Shown: positions 1 to 9,310, counted from the first letter of the stretch. The stretch: 64,000 nucleotides of DNA from Pedobacter ureilyticus (GCF_005925345.1 NZ_SSHJ01000002.1:248001-312000), one strand, 5' to 3'. Notes: generated by a model not told the origin, from the letters alone. A program made the numbers and translations.

Positions 1-170
1 ATTCCACAAAAAATTAAAAAGCATGTAAAAAGAGATATTTTTCTCATAATGAGCGAAAGGATTTGGTTGCCTAAAAATAGAGAAATTTAACCGTTATGGA
101 AACAAATCGAAAGTCGAATAATGATAAGCAATGATTTCTAATGCGGTTTTGCAAAGGATAGCAAAAATAA

Positions 171-202
171 AACGTTCCGATTTTTACATCGGAACGTTTT
201 TC
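171..202 (+). terminator. Intrinsic terminator hairpin
   Basis: Perfect 11-bp arms, AACGTTCCGAT (171-181) and ATCGGAACGTT (188-198), enclose a 6-nt loop and are followed by a short T run. It probably ends transcription of a gene lying left of the window. Confidence 0.75.
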
Positions 203-372
203 CCAAAAAATTAACAATTTTTTACAAAGCTAAAATGCCGCTTTGTAATGCTTTTAAAAGATTTTTACGTTTAACCTTTAATAAGTACAAGGTAGCAATT
301 ATTTATTAAATATTCAAAATATATGTTAGTGTTTGCTAAAGTCTACCAAAATACTCGTTAAAAATCGATTTT

Positions 373-380
373 TATTTTTG
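373..380 (+). promoter_or_regulatory. Possible -7 box for ppc
   Basis: TATTTTTG fits the Bacteroidota -7 consensus TAnnTTTG and lies 29 bases before the ppc start codon. No TTTG is seen at the expected -33 distance, so support is weak. Confidence 0.3.
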
Positions 381-409
381 TAACAAAAAAATATAACTTA
401 TTTTTCGGG

Positions 410-2992
410 ATGCAATTAAATCAACCCAGTCAACGCGAATATTATTTTAACAACGAGGTTATTTCTCGTTTCGAATTGTACAACAGTTTGTTTCTTACGC
501 TTCCGTTTTACAAGATTAAAGATACAGGTACGCTTTTGCCTTTGTTTTTTAAGAGCTGTGAAGACGGCATTAAAAACCATGAGAAGCCAAACGAGCTGAT
601 TGAGAAGTTTTTTGAAAAGTATGTTCAGGATAAGGATGAAACCGCTGTTGTAGATTTGTTGTTTAGGTTTATACAGTACATTGAACGGCAAGTAGTGCTT
701 TTTGATGCGGTAGAAGATGCTTCTTTTACGAAATTGAACGTTAGCGACGAGCAAAGTTCTTTACGGGCCTTGTTTCTTAAAGCAAATGATGATGCGAACC
801 TGCATGAGAAAATTGACAAGCTGGTAGAGGAGTTTTCATTAAGATTAGTTCTCACGGCGCACCCTACACAGTTTTACCCAGGTCCGGTTTTAGGAATCAT
901 CAACGATTTAACATCGGCAATTAAGGCAAACGATTTTACCACTATTAACCAATTGTTGCAGCAATTAGGTAAAACGCCGTTCTTCAACAAAAAATCGCCA
1001 ACTCCAGTAGACGAGGCTTTGAGCTTAGCCTGGTACTTAGAAAACGTATTCTATTTTGCAGCAGCTAATATCCAAACGGGTTTAAACCAGTTGTTAAGTG
1101 AATACCATATCGATCCTAAAAAAGTAATTGAACTAGGTTTTTGGCCAGGGGGCGATAGAGATGGAAATCCGAACGTGAAGGCGCAAACTACACTTGAAGT
1201 TTCTAAAATGCTAAGACAAATTTTGTTTAGGTGCTACTATCGCGATTTCAGAAATATTAAAAGGCGTATTACCTTTAGAGGGGTAGAAGAGAGCATCAAT
1301 TTACTGCAAGAGCTGTTCTATGAAAATGCTTTTAACAACACTATAGAAGAAAAAGACATTTCAGATTACATCATTAAAAACCTTAACGATATTGTTGATA
1401 CGCTGAATAAGTATCATGATGGTTTGTTTGTGAATGTGGTACAAGATCTTTTAAGAAAAGTAGAGCTTTATCGTTGTCATTTCGCATCGCTAGATATTAG
1501 ACAAGATAGTCGGGTTTTGAGAAGGGTGCATCAGTATTGCCGAAGCCAAAAACCAATTAATTCTCTTTATAGCGAAGGCTATGATAGTTTATCTGAAGAT
1601 GAAAAGCTGAAGGCTATTTCTTTTAGAACAGCAAAAATCATCTATGCTGATGAGCAGGATAATTTGATTAAAGATGCTTTGCAGACCATCTCTGAGATCA
1701 AGGATATTCAACAGAAAAATGGCGAAGAAGCTTGTCACCGTTTCATTATCAGTAACTGCCAGCAAGCAAGCGATATTTTGCAATTAATGGAGCTTTTTCT
1801 TTGGAATGGATGGGAAGCAGAAGATTTAACGATTGATTTTGTGCCGCTTTTTGAAACTGTAAATGATTTGACAGGTGCGGGCGAAATTATGGAGAGATTG
1901 TACACGCATCCTTTCTATAAAAAGCATTTGGCTTTAAGAGGCGGCAAGCAGCACATTATGTTGGGCTTCTCTGACAGCACGAAAGATGGAGGGTATTTAA
2001 TGGCCAATTGGTCTATTTTTACTGCCAAAGTAGCCCTAACCAAAGTAGCCGAAGAACATAACATTCAATTGGCATTTTTTGACGGTAGAGGTGGCCCTCC
2101 GGCTCGTGGCGGCGGTAAAACACATCGTTTCTACGCTTCCATGGGTAAAGAGATAGCAAATAAGAATATCCAGTTAACGGTACAAGGGCAAACCATCAGT
2201 TCACAATATGGTTCTGTTGATAGTGCCGCATTTAATATTGAGCAGTTAATTAATGCAGGGATTTCATCTGGTGTTAAAGCAAAGCACAACGTGTTGCTAG
2301 ATAAAGAGAACTTTGATATTCTGAATAAAATGGCAAAAGACAGTTACCAAGCTTATATTGATCTACGTAACGATCCATTGTTTCTAGAATATTTAGAGAA
2401 GCTATCTCCCTTGAGTTTATTGTCCAAAATTACTATCAGCAGTAGGCCGGTAAAAAGAAACGCGGGCACCAAGCTTAAATTAGACGATTTGCGTGCTATT
2501 GGTTTTGTAACTTCGTGGAGTCAGCTGAAGCAAAATGTACCAGGTTTTTACGGCATGGGTACAGCCTTAAAAGCACAAGAAGATCTGGGCAATTGGGAGC
2601 AGGTAAAGAAAACCTATCAGCAATCGGGTTATTTTAAGACGATTGTGGATAACTGCATTATGTCTATGAGCAAGTCTGATTTTGAGATTACTGCTTATCT
2701 AGCTAATAACAAACAATTCGGAGCGTTTTGGAAGCAGCTGCATGCAGAATTTGAACTCTCTAAATCGATGCTGCTAAAATTAACTGGACACGAAACGTTA
2801 ATGGAAAACTATCCGGTAGAGAAAAAATCAATTGCGGTACGAGAAAAAATTATTCTGCCGCTGGTTTTAATCCAACATTTTGCGCTGGATAAGTTGCAAG
2901 GCGAATTAAGTGAGGAAAAACAGCAAGCTTACGAGAAATTGGCTATTAGAACGGTTTACGGGATCGTAAATGCGGGTAGAAACTTGGCTTAG
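410..2992 (+). CDS. ppc: Phosphoenolpyruvate carboxylase
   Basis: Carboxylates phosphoenolpyruvate with bicarbonate to oxaloacetate, an anaplerotic cytosolic reaction feeding the TCA cycle. The 860-residue product carries the family signatures in order: LTAHPTQ with the catalytic His (about residue 152), GGDRDGNP (about 247-254), GFSDSTKDGG (about 520-530), and the glycine-rich FDGRGGPPARGGG loop (about 558-570), followed by VQGQTISSQYG. The C-terminus reads AGRNLA instead of the QNTG-type end of enterobacterial enzymes, and the protein is slightly shorter than the E. coli one; both suggest a divergent Bacteroidota branch. The ATG at 410 is the first good start and lies just after a possible -7 box. 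It appears to be a single-gene unit. Confidence 0.95.
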   Translation: MQLNQPSQREYYFNNEVISRFELYNSLFLTLPFYKIKDTGTLLPLFFKSCEDGIKNHEKPNELIEKFFEKYVQDKDETAVVDLLFRFIQYIERQVVLFDAVEDASFTKLNVSDEQSSLRALFLKANDDANLHEKIDKLVEEFSLRLVLTAHPTQFYPGPVLGIINDLTSAIKANDFTTINQLLQQLGKTPFFNKKSPTPVDEALSLAWYLENVFYFAAANIQTGLNQLLSEYHIDPKKVIELGFWPGGDRDGNPNVKAQTTLEVSKMLRQILFRCYYRDFRNIKRRITFRGVEESINLLQELFYENAFNNTIEEKDISDYIIKNLNDIVDTLNKYHDGLFVNVVQDLLRKVELYRCHFASLDIRQDSRVLRRVHQYCRSQKPINSLYSEGYDSLSEDEKLKAISFRTAKIIYADEQDNLIKDALQTISEIKDIQQKNGEEACHRFIISNCQQASDILQLMELFLWNGWEAEDLTIDFVPLFETVNDLTGAGEIMERLYTHPFYKKHLALRGGKQHIMLGFSDSTKDGGYLMANWSIFTAKVALTKVAEEHNIQLAFFDGRGGPPARGGGKTHRFYASMGKEIANKNIQLTVQGQTISSQYGSVDSAAFNIEQLINAGISSGVKAKHNVLLDKENFDILNKMAKDSYQAYIDLRNDPLFLEYLEKLSPLSLLSKITISSRPVKRNAGTKLKLDDLRAIGFVTSWSQLKQNVPGFYGMGTALKAQEDLGNWEQVKKTYQQSGYFKTIVDNCIMSMSKSDFEITAYLANNKQFGAFWKQLHAEFELSKSMLLKLTGHETLMENYPVEKKSIAVREKIILPLVLIQHFALDKLQGELSEEKQQAYEKLAIRTVYGIVNAGRNLA

Positions 2993-3077
2993 AAGTCGGA
3001 AGTTAATAGGCGGAAAGTCCGAAGGCAGAACGTTGACCAATGTGTTTAAGGTATTTTCGATAAATTCAATAAATTTG

Positions 3078-3142
3078 CCCGCAGATTTACGCAGTACGGT
3101 TATCTGTCAAAATCTGCGGATAAATCTGTGTAAATCTGCGGG
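3078..3142. repeat. Palindromic intergenic repeat
   Basis: CCCGCAGATTTACGCAG (3078-3094) and CTGTGTAAATCTGCGGG (3126-3142) are inverted copies with one mismatch, and a partial third copy lies between them. It sits just before the acetyltransferase gene and looks like one of several dispersed intergenic repeats in this genome. Confidence 0.6.
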
Positions 3143-3182
3143 AACTTAATCATTTAGTCAATTACTCATTTAATCATTCCCT

Positions 3183-3638
3183 ATGGCAACGCCAATATTA
3201 AACTGGACTTACAAATCATTCGATGAATTATCGAAACTAGAGCTTTATACCATACTGCGCTTGCGAAGCGAGGTTTTTATCATTGAACAGCACTGCAATT
3301 ATCAAGATGTAGATGGCAAGGATCTCAAATGCCACCATTTAATGGCTTGGGATGGCGATAATTTAGTTGCCTATACAAGAATAGTTCCGCCTGGAGTTTC
3401 TTTTGCAGAGGCTAGCATTGGCCGTGTATTGACTAACTCGAAATACAGAGGTGTAGGCGCCGGTATTACTCTGATGGAAAAAAGCATCGAAAAAGTTTAC
3501 GAAACCTATGGCAAGTGTCCCATACGCATTGGCGCACAGTTGTATTTGAAGAAATTTTATGAAAGTTTCGGCTTTGTAAAAGATAGTGAGGAATACCTTG
3601 AAGACGAAATTCCGCATATAGAGATGGTATTGGCTTAG
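3183..3638 (+). CDS. elaA: GNAT N-acetyltransferase, ElaA family
   Basis: A cytosolic acetyl-CoA-dependent N-acetyltransferase of the ElaA type; the physiological substrate is not known. The 151-residue length is typical of ElaA. Family hallmarks are the N-terminal LYTILRLRSEVFIIEQHCNY (about residues 22-41) with the following DVDGKDL, and the acetyl-CoA pyrophosphate-binding loop SKYRGVGAGITLM (about 87-99), which matches the R/Q-x-x-G-x-G/A pattern. The C-terminal half ends in the FYESFGF strand-helix seen in many GNATs. It stands alone between the ppc gene and a convergent outer-membrane protein gene, with a shared hairpin terminator downstream. Confidence 0.88.
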   Translation: MATPILNWTYKSFDELSKLELYTILRLRSEVFIIEQHCNYQDVDGKDLKCHHLMAWDGDNLVAYTRIVPPGVSFAEASIGRVLTNSKYRGVGAGITLMEKSIEKVYETYGKCPIRIGAQLYLKKFYESFGFVKDSEEYLEDEIPHIEMVLA

Positions 3639-3659
3639 GTTAAAGTAGCCATTAAATGA

Positions 3660-3701
3660 AAAGAGGCTATATCATAAAAAAATTATGACCAGCCTCTTTT
3701 T
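3660..3701. terminator. Bidirectional terminator, short AAGAGGCT-type hairpin
   Basis: AAAGAGGCT (3660-3668) pairs with AGCCTCTTT (3691-3699), followed by T residues on the + strand and by A residues on the opposite side. It lies between convergent genes. The outer arms match those of the much longer inverted-repeat element at 9151-9310, so this may be a short version of the same repeat. Confidence 0.7.
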
Positions 3702-3721
3702 ATAGCCCAAGAACTCAACAA

Positions 3722-6163
3722 TTAATTCTTCATCCTTCCTTGCTCTGCCTCCGTTCCTGTAGAGCGTCTACGAGCAGGCTTAATTTCGTTTTTACCAAAC
3801 CTGTAAGTAAAGTTTAGGCGAAACAACTGGGTTTCATTTTTTTGATATAAGCTATAATCTAAGCCGGGCAATGCACTTTTCAACCTGGCTCTGTTAGTGT
3901 CAAACACATCTGATACCGCAAATTTTAAGCTGCCCTTTTTCTTTAAAATCGCTTTGCTTATCCCGAAATCGATAAAAGTTCTTTCTTCCAAATCTAATGT
4001 TCCGTAAGTTAACGGCGATTCATAATTTGCATTAAGCTCCGCAGTTAATCCATCCATAATGATGAAGCTATTTTGCATACGGAATTGGTAAGAAGTTTGC
4101 CCGGTTTTTAAAGCTTGGCCATTTAAGTTTGGTGTTTCAAAAGCCATGTGAAAAACGTTGAGGTTGTTGCTCATGCTCCACCATTTTTTAATTTTAACAG
4201 GTACCGTTAAATTAGCCGAAAGTACCTTTTGAGTGGCCAAGTTCTCATTGGTTTGAAACAGCGCTTTACGTTCTTCGTTCGGTAAAATTACTTCGGTAAT
4301 GGCATCGTTGGTAGCACTGTAACCTAGATTTAAGAAATACCTTTGCATAAACGTGTAATTTACCTCGTAATTATTGGTGTATTGCGGCTTTAAGAAAGGA
4401 TTTCCTTGGTTGTAAGTATATTCATCCAAATAAAAAATAAAAGGATTTAGAGCGTCGTAACTAGGTCTATCAATTCTACGTCCATAAGAAGCGCCTAATT
4501 GATGGTTTTTAGACAGCGTTTGTTGCACGTAAATAGTTGGAAAGAAATCCCAATAGCTACGCTCTACTACATTGTTGGTAGTGATTAAATGTCCTTTAGA
4601 ATTGGTCTGCTCGGTTCTTAAACCCAACTGCACACTCGTATTTTTAAACTGTTTACTTAAATTGGCATAAATGGCATTTACGTTTTCGTCATATACAAAT
4701 CGGTTGCTTCTACGCCCATCATTTTGCCATGCATTGCCCACAAATTCTTCAGCCTGTAAATCATTATCTGTTTCTACCCAGCTACTTTTAGCCCCAGCTT
4801 CAAACTTAGTGGTTTTGTTAATTGGCAAGGTGTAATCCACTTTCAGCGCTTTAATGTTGATATTGCTCGGCGTATTATTCCTCAGCCGGCCAGTTGGTTT
4901 TACAAAAGAACCATCTGGAAAAGTTAATGTATTTACCAAATCGCTCCTGTCTGTGCCCTTATATTTTGAATAATCAGCGTCAAAGGTTAATTCTTGGCCT
5001 GTGGTATCTAATACCGATTTATAATTTAAGTTGTAAGCAAAATTTCGGTAGCTAGATGCATTTAAGTTAGTGGTATTTAAAATCGAGTCTAGTTGGTTAA
5101 AAGACTTGCCAATATTTGTTTTATTGTAAGAATCCTGATTAGCGCTGTTTAAGTAGCCTGTAGCTAGCACGCCAATCGTGTTATTCTTATTCAAGAAAAA
5201 ATCTGCACCTACTTTAAAGTTGTTGTTTTCGAAATCCCTATCATCGCCACCTTTTTGCGAAAAATAAGTTTGCGCACTGGTAGCGGTCGCGTTAGCTACA
5301 CGATCTATGTCGATGATGTTTGATCTAGATCCTTTATTAAAGTTATAGCTTCCGAAAACGTTAACACCTTTGTTTCTGTAGTTTAAGTTTAAACCTGTGT
5401 TTCCTCTTAAATTTTTTCCGTAAGCTGTACCGGCAACAAAACTACCATTGGCACCACCATTTTTAGACCTCTTAGTTTTGATGTTGATGATACCCGAGTT
5501 GCCAGAAGCATCGTATTTAGATGACGGGTTGGTAATCAATTCGATAGTTTCAATCTCAGAACTTTGCATGTTGCGCAATAAATTTGCCACATCAGCCTGG
5601 CTCATATAGGTTTGTTTGCCATCTAGCATAATCAGTACGCCTTGTTTACCCTGCATCGAGATACGGTCATTTTGATCTACCGTAACCCCTGGGGCTCTTT
5701 GCAGTACTTCCAGCGCCGATGAACCAACGGCAACAGAGCTGTTCTCAACATTCATTACCATTTTATCCGCTTTACGCTCTAAGAGGGGTTTTACAGCGGT
5801 TACACTTACCGTATTTAAGGTTTTGCTATCGGCTTTTAATAAAATATCCGGGAGGTTCAAAACCGTTTCGCCAACTGCAAAAGGCTTTCCTTTATAAATT
5901 TGGTAGCCCATCATATTGATTTTGATATAATAACTACCAGCAATGATGTTTGGAAAGTTAAATTTTCCTTCAGGAGTAGTCATTGCAGTTTTAACCAAAG
6001 AAGAGTCCGAAGCCTTAAATAAACCTACGGTAGCATAGTCTATCGGTCTACGTTGCTCATCTAAAACCGTTCCGTTCACATCGTTCTGTTTTCCTTTATT
6101 TGCCGAAGCCAAAATAGAAATCGATGTTAAAAAGGCAATTATTAATAAGTATATTTTCTTCAT
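3722..6163 (-). CDS. Outer membrane beta-barrel protein, TonB-receptor-like
   Basis: An 813-residue outer-membrane protein. It begins with a signal peptide (MKKIYLLIIAFLTSISILASA), followed by a carboxypeptidase-regulatory-like beta-sandwich (about residues 28-110, NGTVLDEQRRPIDYATVGL). Next comes a plug-like domain (about 125-235, with LIMLDGKQTYMSQADVANLL and the YDASGNSGIINIKTK end). A long beta-barrel ends near the C-terminus, followed by a basic tail. The layout fits the Bacteroidota outer membrane beta-barrel family related to TonB-dependent receptors rather than classic SusC: there is no SusD partner and the SusC KGxxAAAIYG motif is absent. Substrate cannot be told. It is a single gene on the minus strand and its own leader is about 300 bp. 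Confidence 0.85.
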   Translation of the reverse strand: MKKIYLLIIAFLTSISILASANKGKQNDVNGTVLDEQRRPIDYATVGLFKASDSSLVKTAMTTPEGKFNFPNIIAGSYYIKINMMGYQIYKGKPFAVGETVLNLPDILLKADSKTLNTVSVTAVKPLLERKADKMVMNVENSSVAVGSSALEVLQRAPGVTVDQNDRISMQGKQGVLIMLDGKQTYMSQADVANLLRNMQSSEIETIELITNPSSKYDASGNSGIINIKTKRSKNGGANGSFVAGTAYGKNLRGNTGLNLNYRNKGVNVFGSYNFNKGSRSNIIDIDRVANATATSAQTYFSQKGGDDRDFENNNFKVGADFFLNKNNTIGVLATGYLNSANQDSYNKTNIGKSFNQLDSILNTTNLNASSYRNFAYNLNYKSVLDTTGQELTFDADYSKYKGTDRSDLVNTLTFPDGSFVKPTGRLRNNTPSNINIKALKVDYTLPINKTTKFEAGAKSSWVETDNDLQAEEFVGNAWQNDGRRSNRFVYDENVNAIYANLSKQFKNTSVQLGLRTEQTNSKGHLITTNNVVERSYWDFFPTIYVQQTLSKNHQLGASYGRRIDRPSYDALNPFIFYLDEYTYNQGNPFLKPQYTNNYEVNYTFMQRYFLNLGYSATNDAITEVILPNEERKALFQTNENLATQKVLSANLTVPVKIKKWWSMSNNLNVFHMAFETPNLNGQALKTGQTSYQFRMQNSFIIMDGLTAELNANYESPLTYGTLDLEERTFIDFGISKAILKKKGSLKFAVSDVFDTNRARLKSALPGLDYSLYQKNETQLFRLNFTYRFGKNEIKPARRRSTGTEAEQGRMKN

Positions 6164-6473
6164 TTCCGTATGTTTTGGTTCCTAATTTTTGGGCATAAAA
6201 ATCCCTCCACCTGTTTGGTGTATTTTTTAACTTTTAAAAAATTTCGCTTAGTTTTTAAAAAGACCAAAAGCCTTTTTTATTAGTTTGTAGTTAGTAGACG
6301 AAAAAGGAGTGCGAAAGGTTACAAGAAATTTTCATTTTTTAGCAACGAAGAATAATTCACATAAAAAAAGCGGTTTGAAAAGTCATCAAGCGCCTTTTTA
6401 ATACATGGAATTTATACAAAATTTTTAGCTCCATTTTTGTAAGCCTCCCCTTTGGGGAGGTTGGAGGGGCTAA
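6164..6473. other. Intergenic region with repeat
   Basis: About 310 bases between two leftward genes. It holds the leader of the outer-membrane protein gene and, at its right end, a G/C-rich hairpin repeat (6441-6471). No open frame looks real. Confidence 0.5.
6441..6471. repeat. CCTCCCC-type hairpin repeat
   Basis: CCTCCCC (6444-6450), TTT, GGGGAGG (6454-6460), then TTGGAGGGGC. It lies just downstream of the M49-like peptidase gene and may end its transcript. Related C-block/G-block words occur inside the gldH 5' end (15969-15996) and around the DUF559 gene (61369-61411, 61885-61927). Confidence 0.55.
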
Positions 6474-8150
6474 TTATTTCATTCCCAACACATCTACACC
6501 TTGCTCAAAAATCACATCTACCGGAATGCCTTTTTGAGCCAGTTTATCTAAATCTGATTGTAATTCTGGCTTGATAATTCCTCTTTCCTTTTGAGCTTTT
6601 TCTACGGCAGCTTTATCGCCATTGCCTTGCAAGGCCAAAACTACGGCGCTCAGCTCGTTCATGGCATCGGCAAATTTATCGTAATTTACCTTGTAGGTTC
6701 CAGCAGCAGTACGTTCAAAAGCACCTTTTTCTTGGAAGAAATTAAAACACTGCATGTTTGCTTTGCCGTGGGCACTAGAAGCTCCAAAACGTACCGAGCG
6801 TAAAATTCCAGCCATGTAAGTGGTATAAAAATCTTTAATATCACCTTCTAATTCTCCTTTCTTTAGCAGGCCAGTAACCATATACAAGCCTAAAACATCG
6901 GCCTTGCCCTCTTCTAGCCAAGAATATTGCTCTTGTAAAGCGGTACGTACCATGCCTTTGCCTGTAACCGTGTTTTTAATACCCAAGCCATGAGCCACTT
7001 CATGAAACATTACATTGGCAAAAAAAGCATCGAATTTAATGTGCTTTTGTTGGGTGGCATCAATCAACACTTTGGAGATGGGAACCAAAATTTTATCGAA
7101 TTTGGCTCTCATTGCGTTTTTCAACTGCGAACGGCGAGTTCCTTTTTCTTGTTGAATTTTTTCGTCGTTCGGCAAGTTTACCGCAATGGTTTTAGATCCG
7201 GCGTTGCAATCTCCAGCGTAGTAAACTACATCGTAAGCATTCAATTCAGAATCGGTTCCTGGTACTTCTTTCTTGTACTTGGCATCTACTGGTAAGCCTT
7301 TTTGCAGTTCTGGCAGCATCGAAACGTATTTGGCTAGCTTTTTACTCCACTCTTTGTCTTTAACAAGTACATAGCTTTCAAAAGAGGCTCTGGCGTTAAA
7401 TAATTTGTCTTCGTAATTTTCTATTGGGCCAATAATGATATCCAGCCCGTTCGATTTCATGTCTAACCAAGCGTAGTCACTCGCCGTGTAGTTATCGGTC
7501 ACTAAGGCATCTGCCCTTAGGTTCAAGTATTTCTTTAGTCCGGCATCATCAGCCAACAAAGCCGCCTGTTTTAATAAGCTGCTTGCTTTTTGTAATTCTG
7601 TAGCAAAATAAATGCGGTAAGGCACCGAGGTAAGTTTGCCAGCGTCTCTAATAATTACAGAATAAAGCCCTTGCTTGTCTTTTACATCAGATTTTTGCAA
7701 TTCTTCTTTGGTCATATCCAAAGGGTAAAAAGTAACGCCGAGTGGTTTTTCGCCAATGCCGGCAACAAAAGGTTTATCGCCGTTTAACCTATCCCATGGA
7801 CCGTAGTTAATCTTCACAAACTCCCTAGTTTTTTCATCCTTAATCGCTGCTAACAGGCTGTCGCGTTGCGGATATGCCTGCTTCCAAAAAAGCTCGTCCA
7901 TAATTTGCGCCGCTTCAATTAGTAAAGGCAAAACCTTGCGCTCATTTGGTGTCAATAAATTCAAATCGGTGCTCAATCTCACCTTTTCGTATATTGGAAG
8001 TCGTTGTGCTACATATTCAGTTAAAGAATCAACATCTTTTTTAGCCGAGGTTTCTTCGGTAGAATTTTTGCCTGTACATGCCGTTAAAGCTGTTGCTATT
8101 ACAGCGCCTAGCAGTATAGGCTTAACAATTTTGCTATTTATTTTGCGCAT
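6474..8150 (-). CDS. Dipeptidyl-peptidase III-like (M49) zinc hydrolase, lipoprotein
   Basis: A probable zinc metallopeptidase anchored as a lipoprotein. The signal sequence ends in the lipobox LTAC with Cys25, so the mature protein starts there. The catalytic core shows FHEVAHGLG (about residues 384-392) followed by EEGKADVLGLYMV (about 416-428). The second motif corresponds to the EECRAD-like zinc-ligand motif of M49 dipeptidyl-peptidases III. The first motif is a plain HExxH rather than the HExxGH usual in M49, which makes this a divergent branch. At 558 residues it is shorter than typical M49 enzymes (about 650-700). M49 enzymes release dipeptides from short peptides; the substrate here is unknown. 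A good promoter lies upstream on the minus strand. Confidence 0.8.
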   Translation of the reverse strand: MRKINSKIVKPILLGAVIATALTACTGKNSTEETSAKKDVDSLTEYVAQRLPIYEKVRLSTDLNLLTPNERKVLPLLIEAAQIMDELFWKQAYPQRDSLLAAIKDEKTREFVKINYGPWDRLNGDKPFVAGIGEKPLGVTFYPLDMTKEELQKSDVKDKQGLYSVIIRDAGKLTSVPYRIYFATELQKASSLLKQAALLADDAGLKKYLNLRADALVTDNYTASDYAWLDMKSNGLDIIIGPIENYEDKLFNARASFESYVLVKDKEWSKKLAKYVSMLPELQKGLPVDAKYKKEVPGTDSELNAYDVVYYAGDCNAGSKTIAVNLPNDEKIQQEKGTRRSQLKNAMRAKFDKILVPISKVLIDATQQKHIKFDAFFANVMFHEVAHGLGIKNTVTGKGMVRTALQEQYSWLEEGKADVLGLYMVTGLLKKGELEGDIKDFYTTYMAGILRSVRFGASSAHGKANMQCFNFFQEKGAFERTAAGTYKVNYDKFADAMNELSAVVLALQGNGDKAAVEKAQKERGIIKPELQSDLDKLAQKGIPVDVIFEQGVDVLGMK

Positions 8151-8210
8151 ATTCGATTGTTTTTTCGGGTTTTTGCGTTAATGTGCTAAATTAGTAAAAA
8201 TTAAAAAGTT

Positions 8211-8243
8211 CAAATTTAACCACAAAGCCGCAAAGTACACAAA
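8211..8243 (-). promoter_or_regulatory. Promoter of the M49-like gene
   Basis: On the minus strand TTTG (8243-8240) is followed after 21 bases by TAAATTTG (8218-8211), matching the Bacteroidota -33/-7 pattern. The -33 element falls inside a CACAAAG-rich repeat word. The start codon is about 60 bases further on. Confidence 0.5.
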
Positions 8244-8246
8244 GAG
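8219..8246. repeat. CACAAAG-type dispersed repeat word
   Basis: AACCACAAAGCCGCAAAG and the following ACACAAAG resemble the words at 9904-9969 and 16582-16613. They lie in intergenic DNA each time. Confidence 0.45.
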
Positions 8247-8320
8247 TTGGAAGTTTTAGTTACTAATTAGCCAATTACTTCCGCTAAGATAATTTTTCAA
8301 AATTTTTAACAAACCATAAA

Positions 8321-9148
8321 ATGAAATCGCACAAATTTTCAATCGTCTTCCTATCATCGGCATTGTTATTCCTTATTGCCTGTAGCACCTACAAATACAA
8401 GGCTACCGATAAAGTTTATAAAAACAATGCAAAATCGTTTGCTAAGATTATCGCTGCCACGCCGCCAAAGAACCAACAAATTGATTCGCTTTTTAATGAG
8501 CAATATTTTGTAGGCACCACCAACATGGGCATTAGAAAAGCAAATTTTGTGATGATACACCATACCGCACAAGATTCGCTAGGCCAAACGCTAAGAACTT
8601 TTACCATTCCGCGTACCGGAACCAGCTCGCACTATGTAGTAAGCAGAGATGGCAAAGTAGTACAAATGGTTAACGATTACTTACGGGCGCAACATGCTGG
8701 TGCGGGTAAGTGGGGCCAGGTTACCGATATGAATTCTTGCTCTATTGGCATAGAAATGGATAATAATGGTACCACCGACGTATGGACAGACGCCCAAATT
8801 ACCAGTTTATGTGCATTGCTAAAGACTTTGAAGAAGAAGTACAGCATCCCAACAGCTAATTTTATTGGTCATGCCGATTTTGCACCGGGCCGCAAAAACG
8901 ACCCTAAAAATTTCCCTTGGAAAACTTTGGCCCAACAAGGTTATGGTTTATGGTATGATGACGTTTTAGACAGCGTTCCCGAAAATTTTGACCCAATGGT
9001 TGGCTTAAAAGTAATTGGCTATAACCTACAGCGCCCAAATTACGCAATCGAAGCATTTAAAATTCACTATATCCAATCAGATATTACACCCATCTTGACT
9101 GATTTTGATAAGCGGGTACTTTATAATTTGTATAAGAAAAATCTTTAA
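8321..9148 (+). CDS. N-acetylmuramoyl-L-alanine amidase, AmiD-like lipoprotein
   Basis: Cleaves the amide bond between N-acetylmuramic acid and the stem peptide of peptidoglycan. It is a lipoprotein (lipobox LIAC, Cys21), so it should sit in the periplasm on a membrane. The Amidase_2 domain (about residues 70-205) shows MIHHTAQDS with zinc ligand His80, SSHYVVSRDGKVVQ, SIGIEMDNNG with the catalytic-region Glu145, and IGHADFAPGRKNDP with His184 and Asp194. The C-terminal 60 residues (VGLKVIGYNLQRPNYAIEAF onward) resemble the peptidoglycan-binding helical domain found in AmiD. At 275 residues the length fits. A long inverted-repeat element follows immediately and may terminate it. Confidence 0.9.
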   Translation: MKSHKFSIVFLSSALLFLIACSTYKYKATDKVYKNNAKSFAKIIAATPPKNQQIDSLFNEQYFVGTTNMGIRKANFVMIHHTAQDSLGQTLRTFTIPRTGTSSHYVVSRDGKVVQMVNDYLRAQHAGAGKWGQVTDMNSCSIGIEMDNNGTTDVWTDAQITSLCALLKTLKKKYSIPTANFIGHADFAPGRKNDPKNFPWKTLAQQGYGLWYDDVLDSVPENFDPMVGLKVIGYNLQRPNYAIEAFKIHYIQSDITPILTDFDKRVLYNLYKKNL

Positions 9149-9150
9149 TC

Positions 9151-9310
9151 AAAAAGAGGCTATCTCAAAAGTCGCTCGTCATCTCGAACGTTAGAGAGAG
9201 ATCTGCTTCAGAAGTGCTTCTGAAAGAGATTTAACTTCGTTGATTTTCAATTCTCCTCCTTTGATCGTCGAAATGACGGCATTATTTTACTTTTGAGACA
9301 GCCTCTTTTT
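9151..9310. repeat. 160-bp inverted-repeat element with nested stems
   Basis: The ends AAAAAGAGGCTATCTCAAAA (9151-9170, pairing on to 9172) and TTTTGAGACAGCCTCTTTTT (9291-9310, from 9289) are inverted copies of 22 bases with one mismatch. Inside, CGTCATCTCGA and TCGAAATGACG form a second stem and CAGAAG/CTTCTG a third. It lies between convergent genes and can act as a terminator for both. The size and nested symmetry suggest a MITE-like dispersed repeat. Confidence 0.7.

Larger units (their letters stand above)
1..409. other. Upstream gene-free stretch
   Basis: No convincing coding region is seen before the PEP carboxylase gene. The stretch holds one clear intrinsic terminator (171-202), presumably for a gene ending left of the window, and a possible promoter -7 box just before the next gene. 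The rest is AT-rich and unassigned. Confidence 0.6.
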
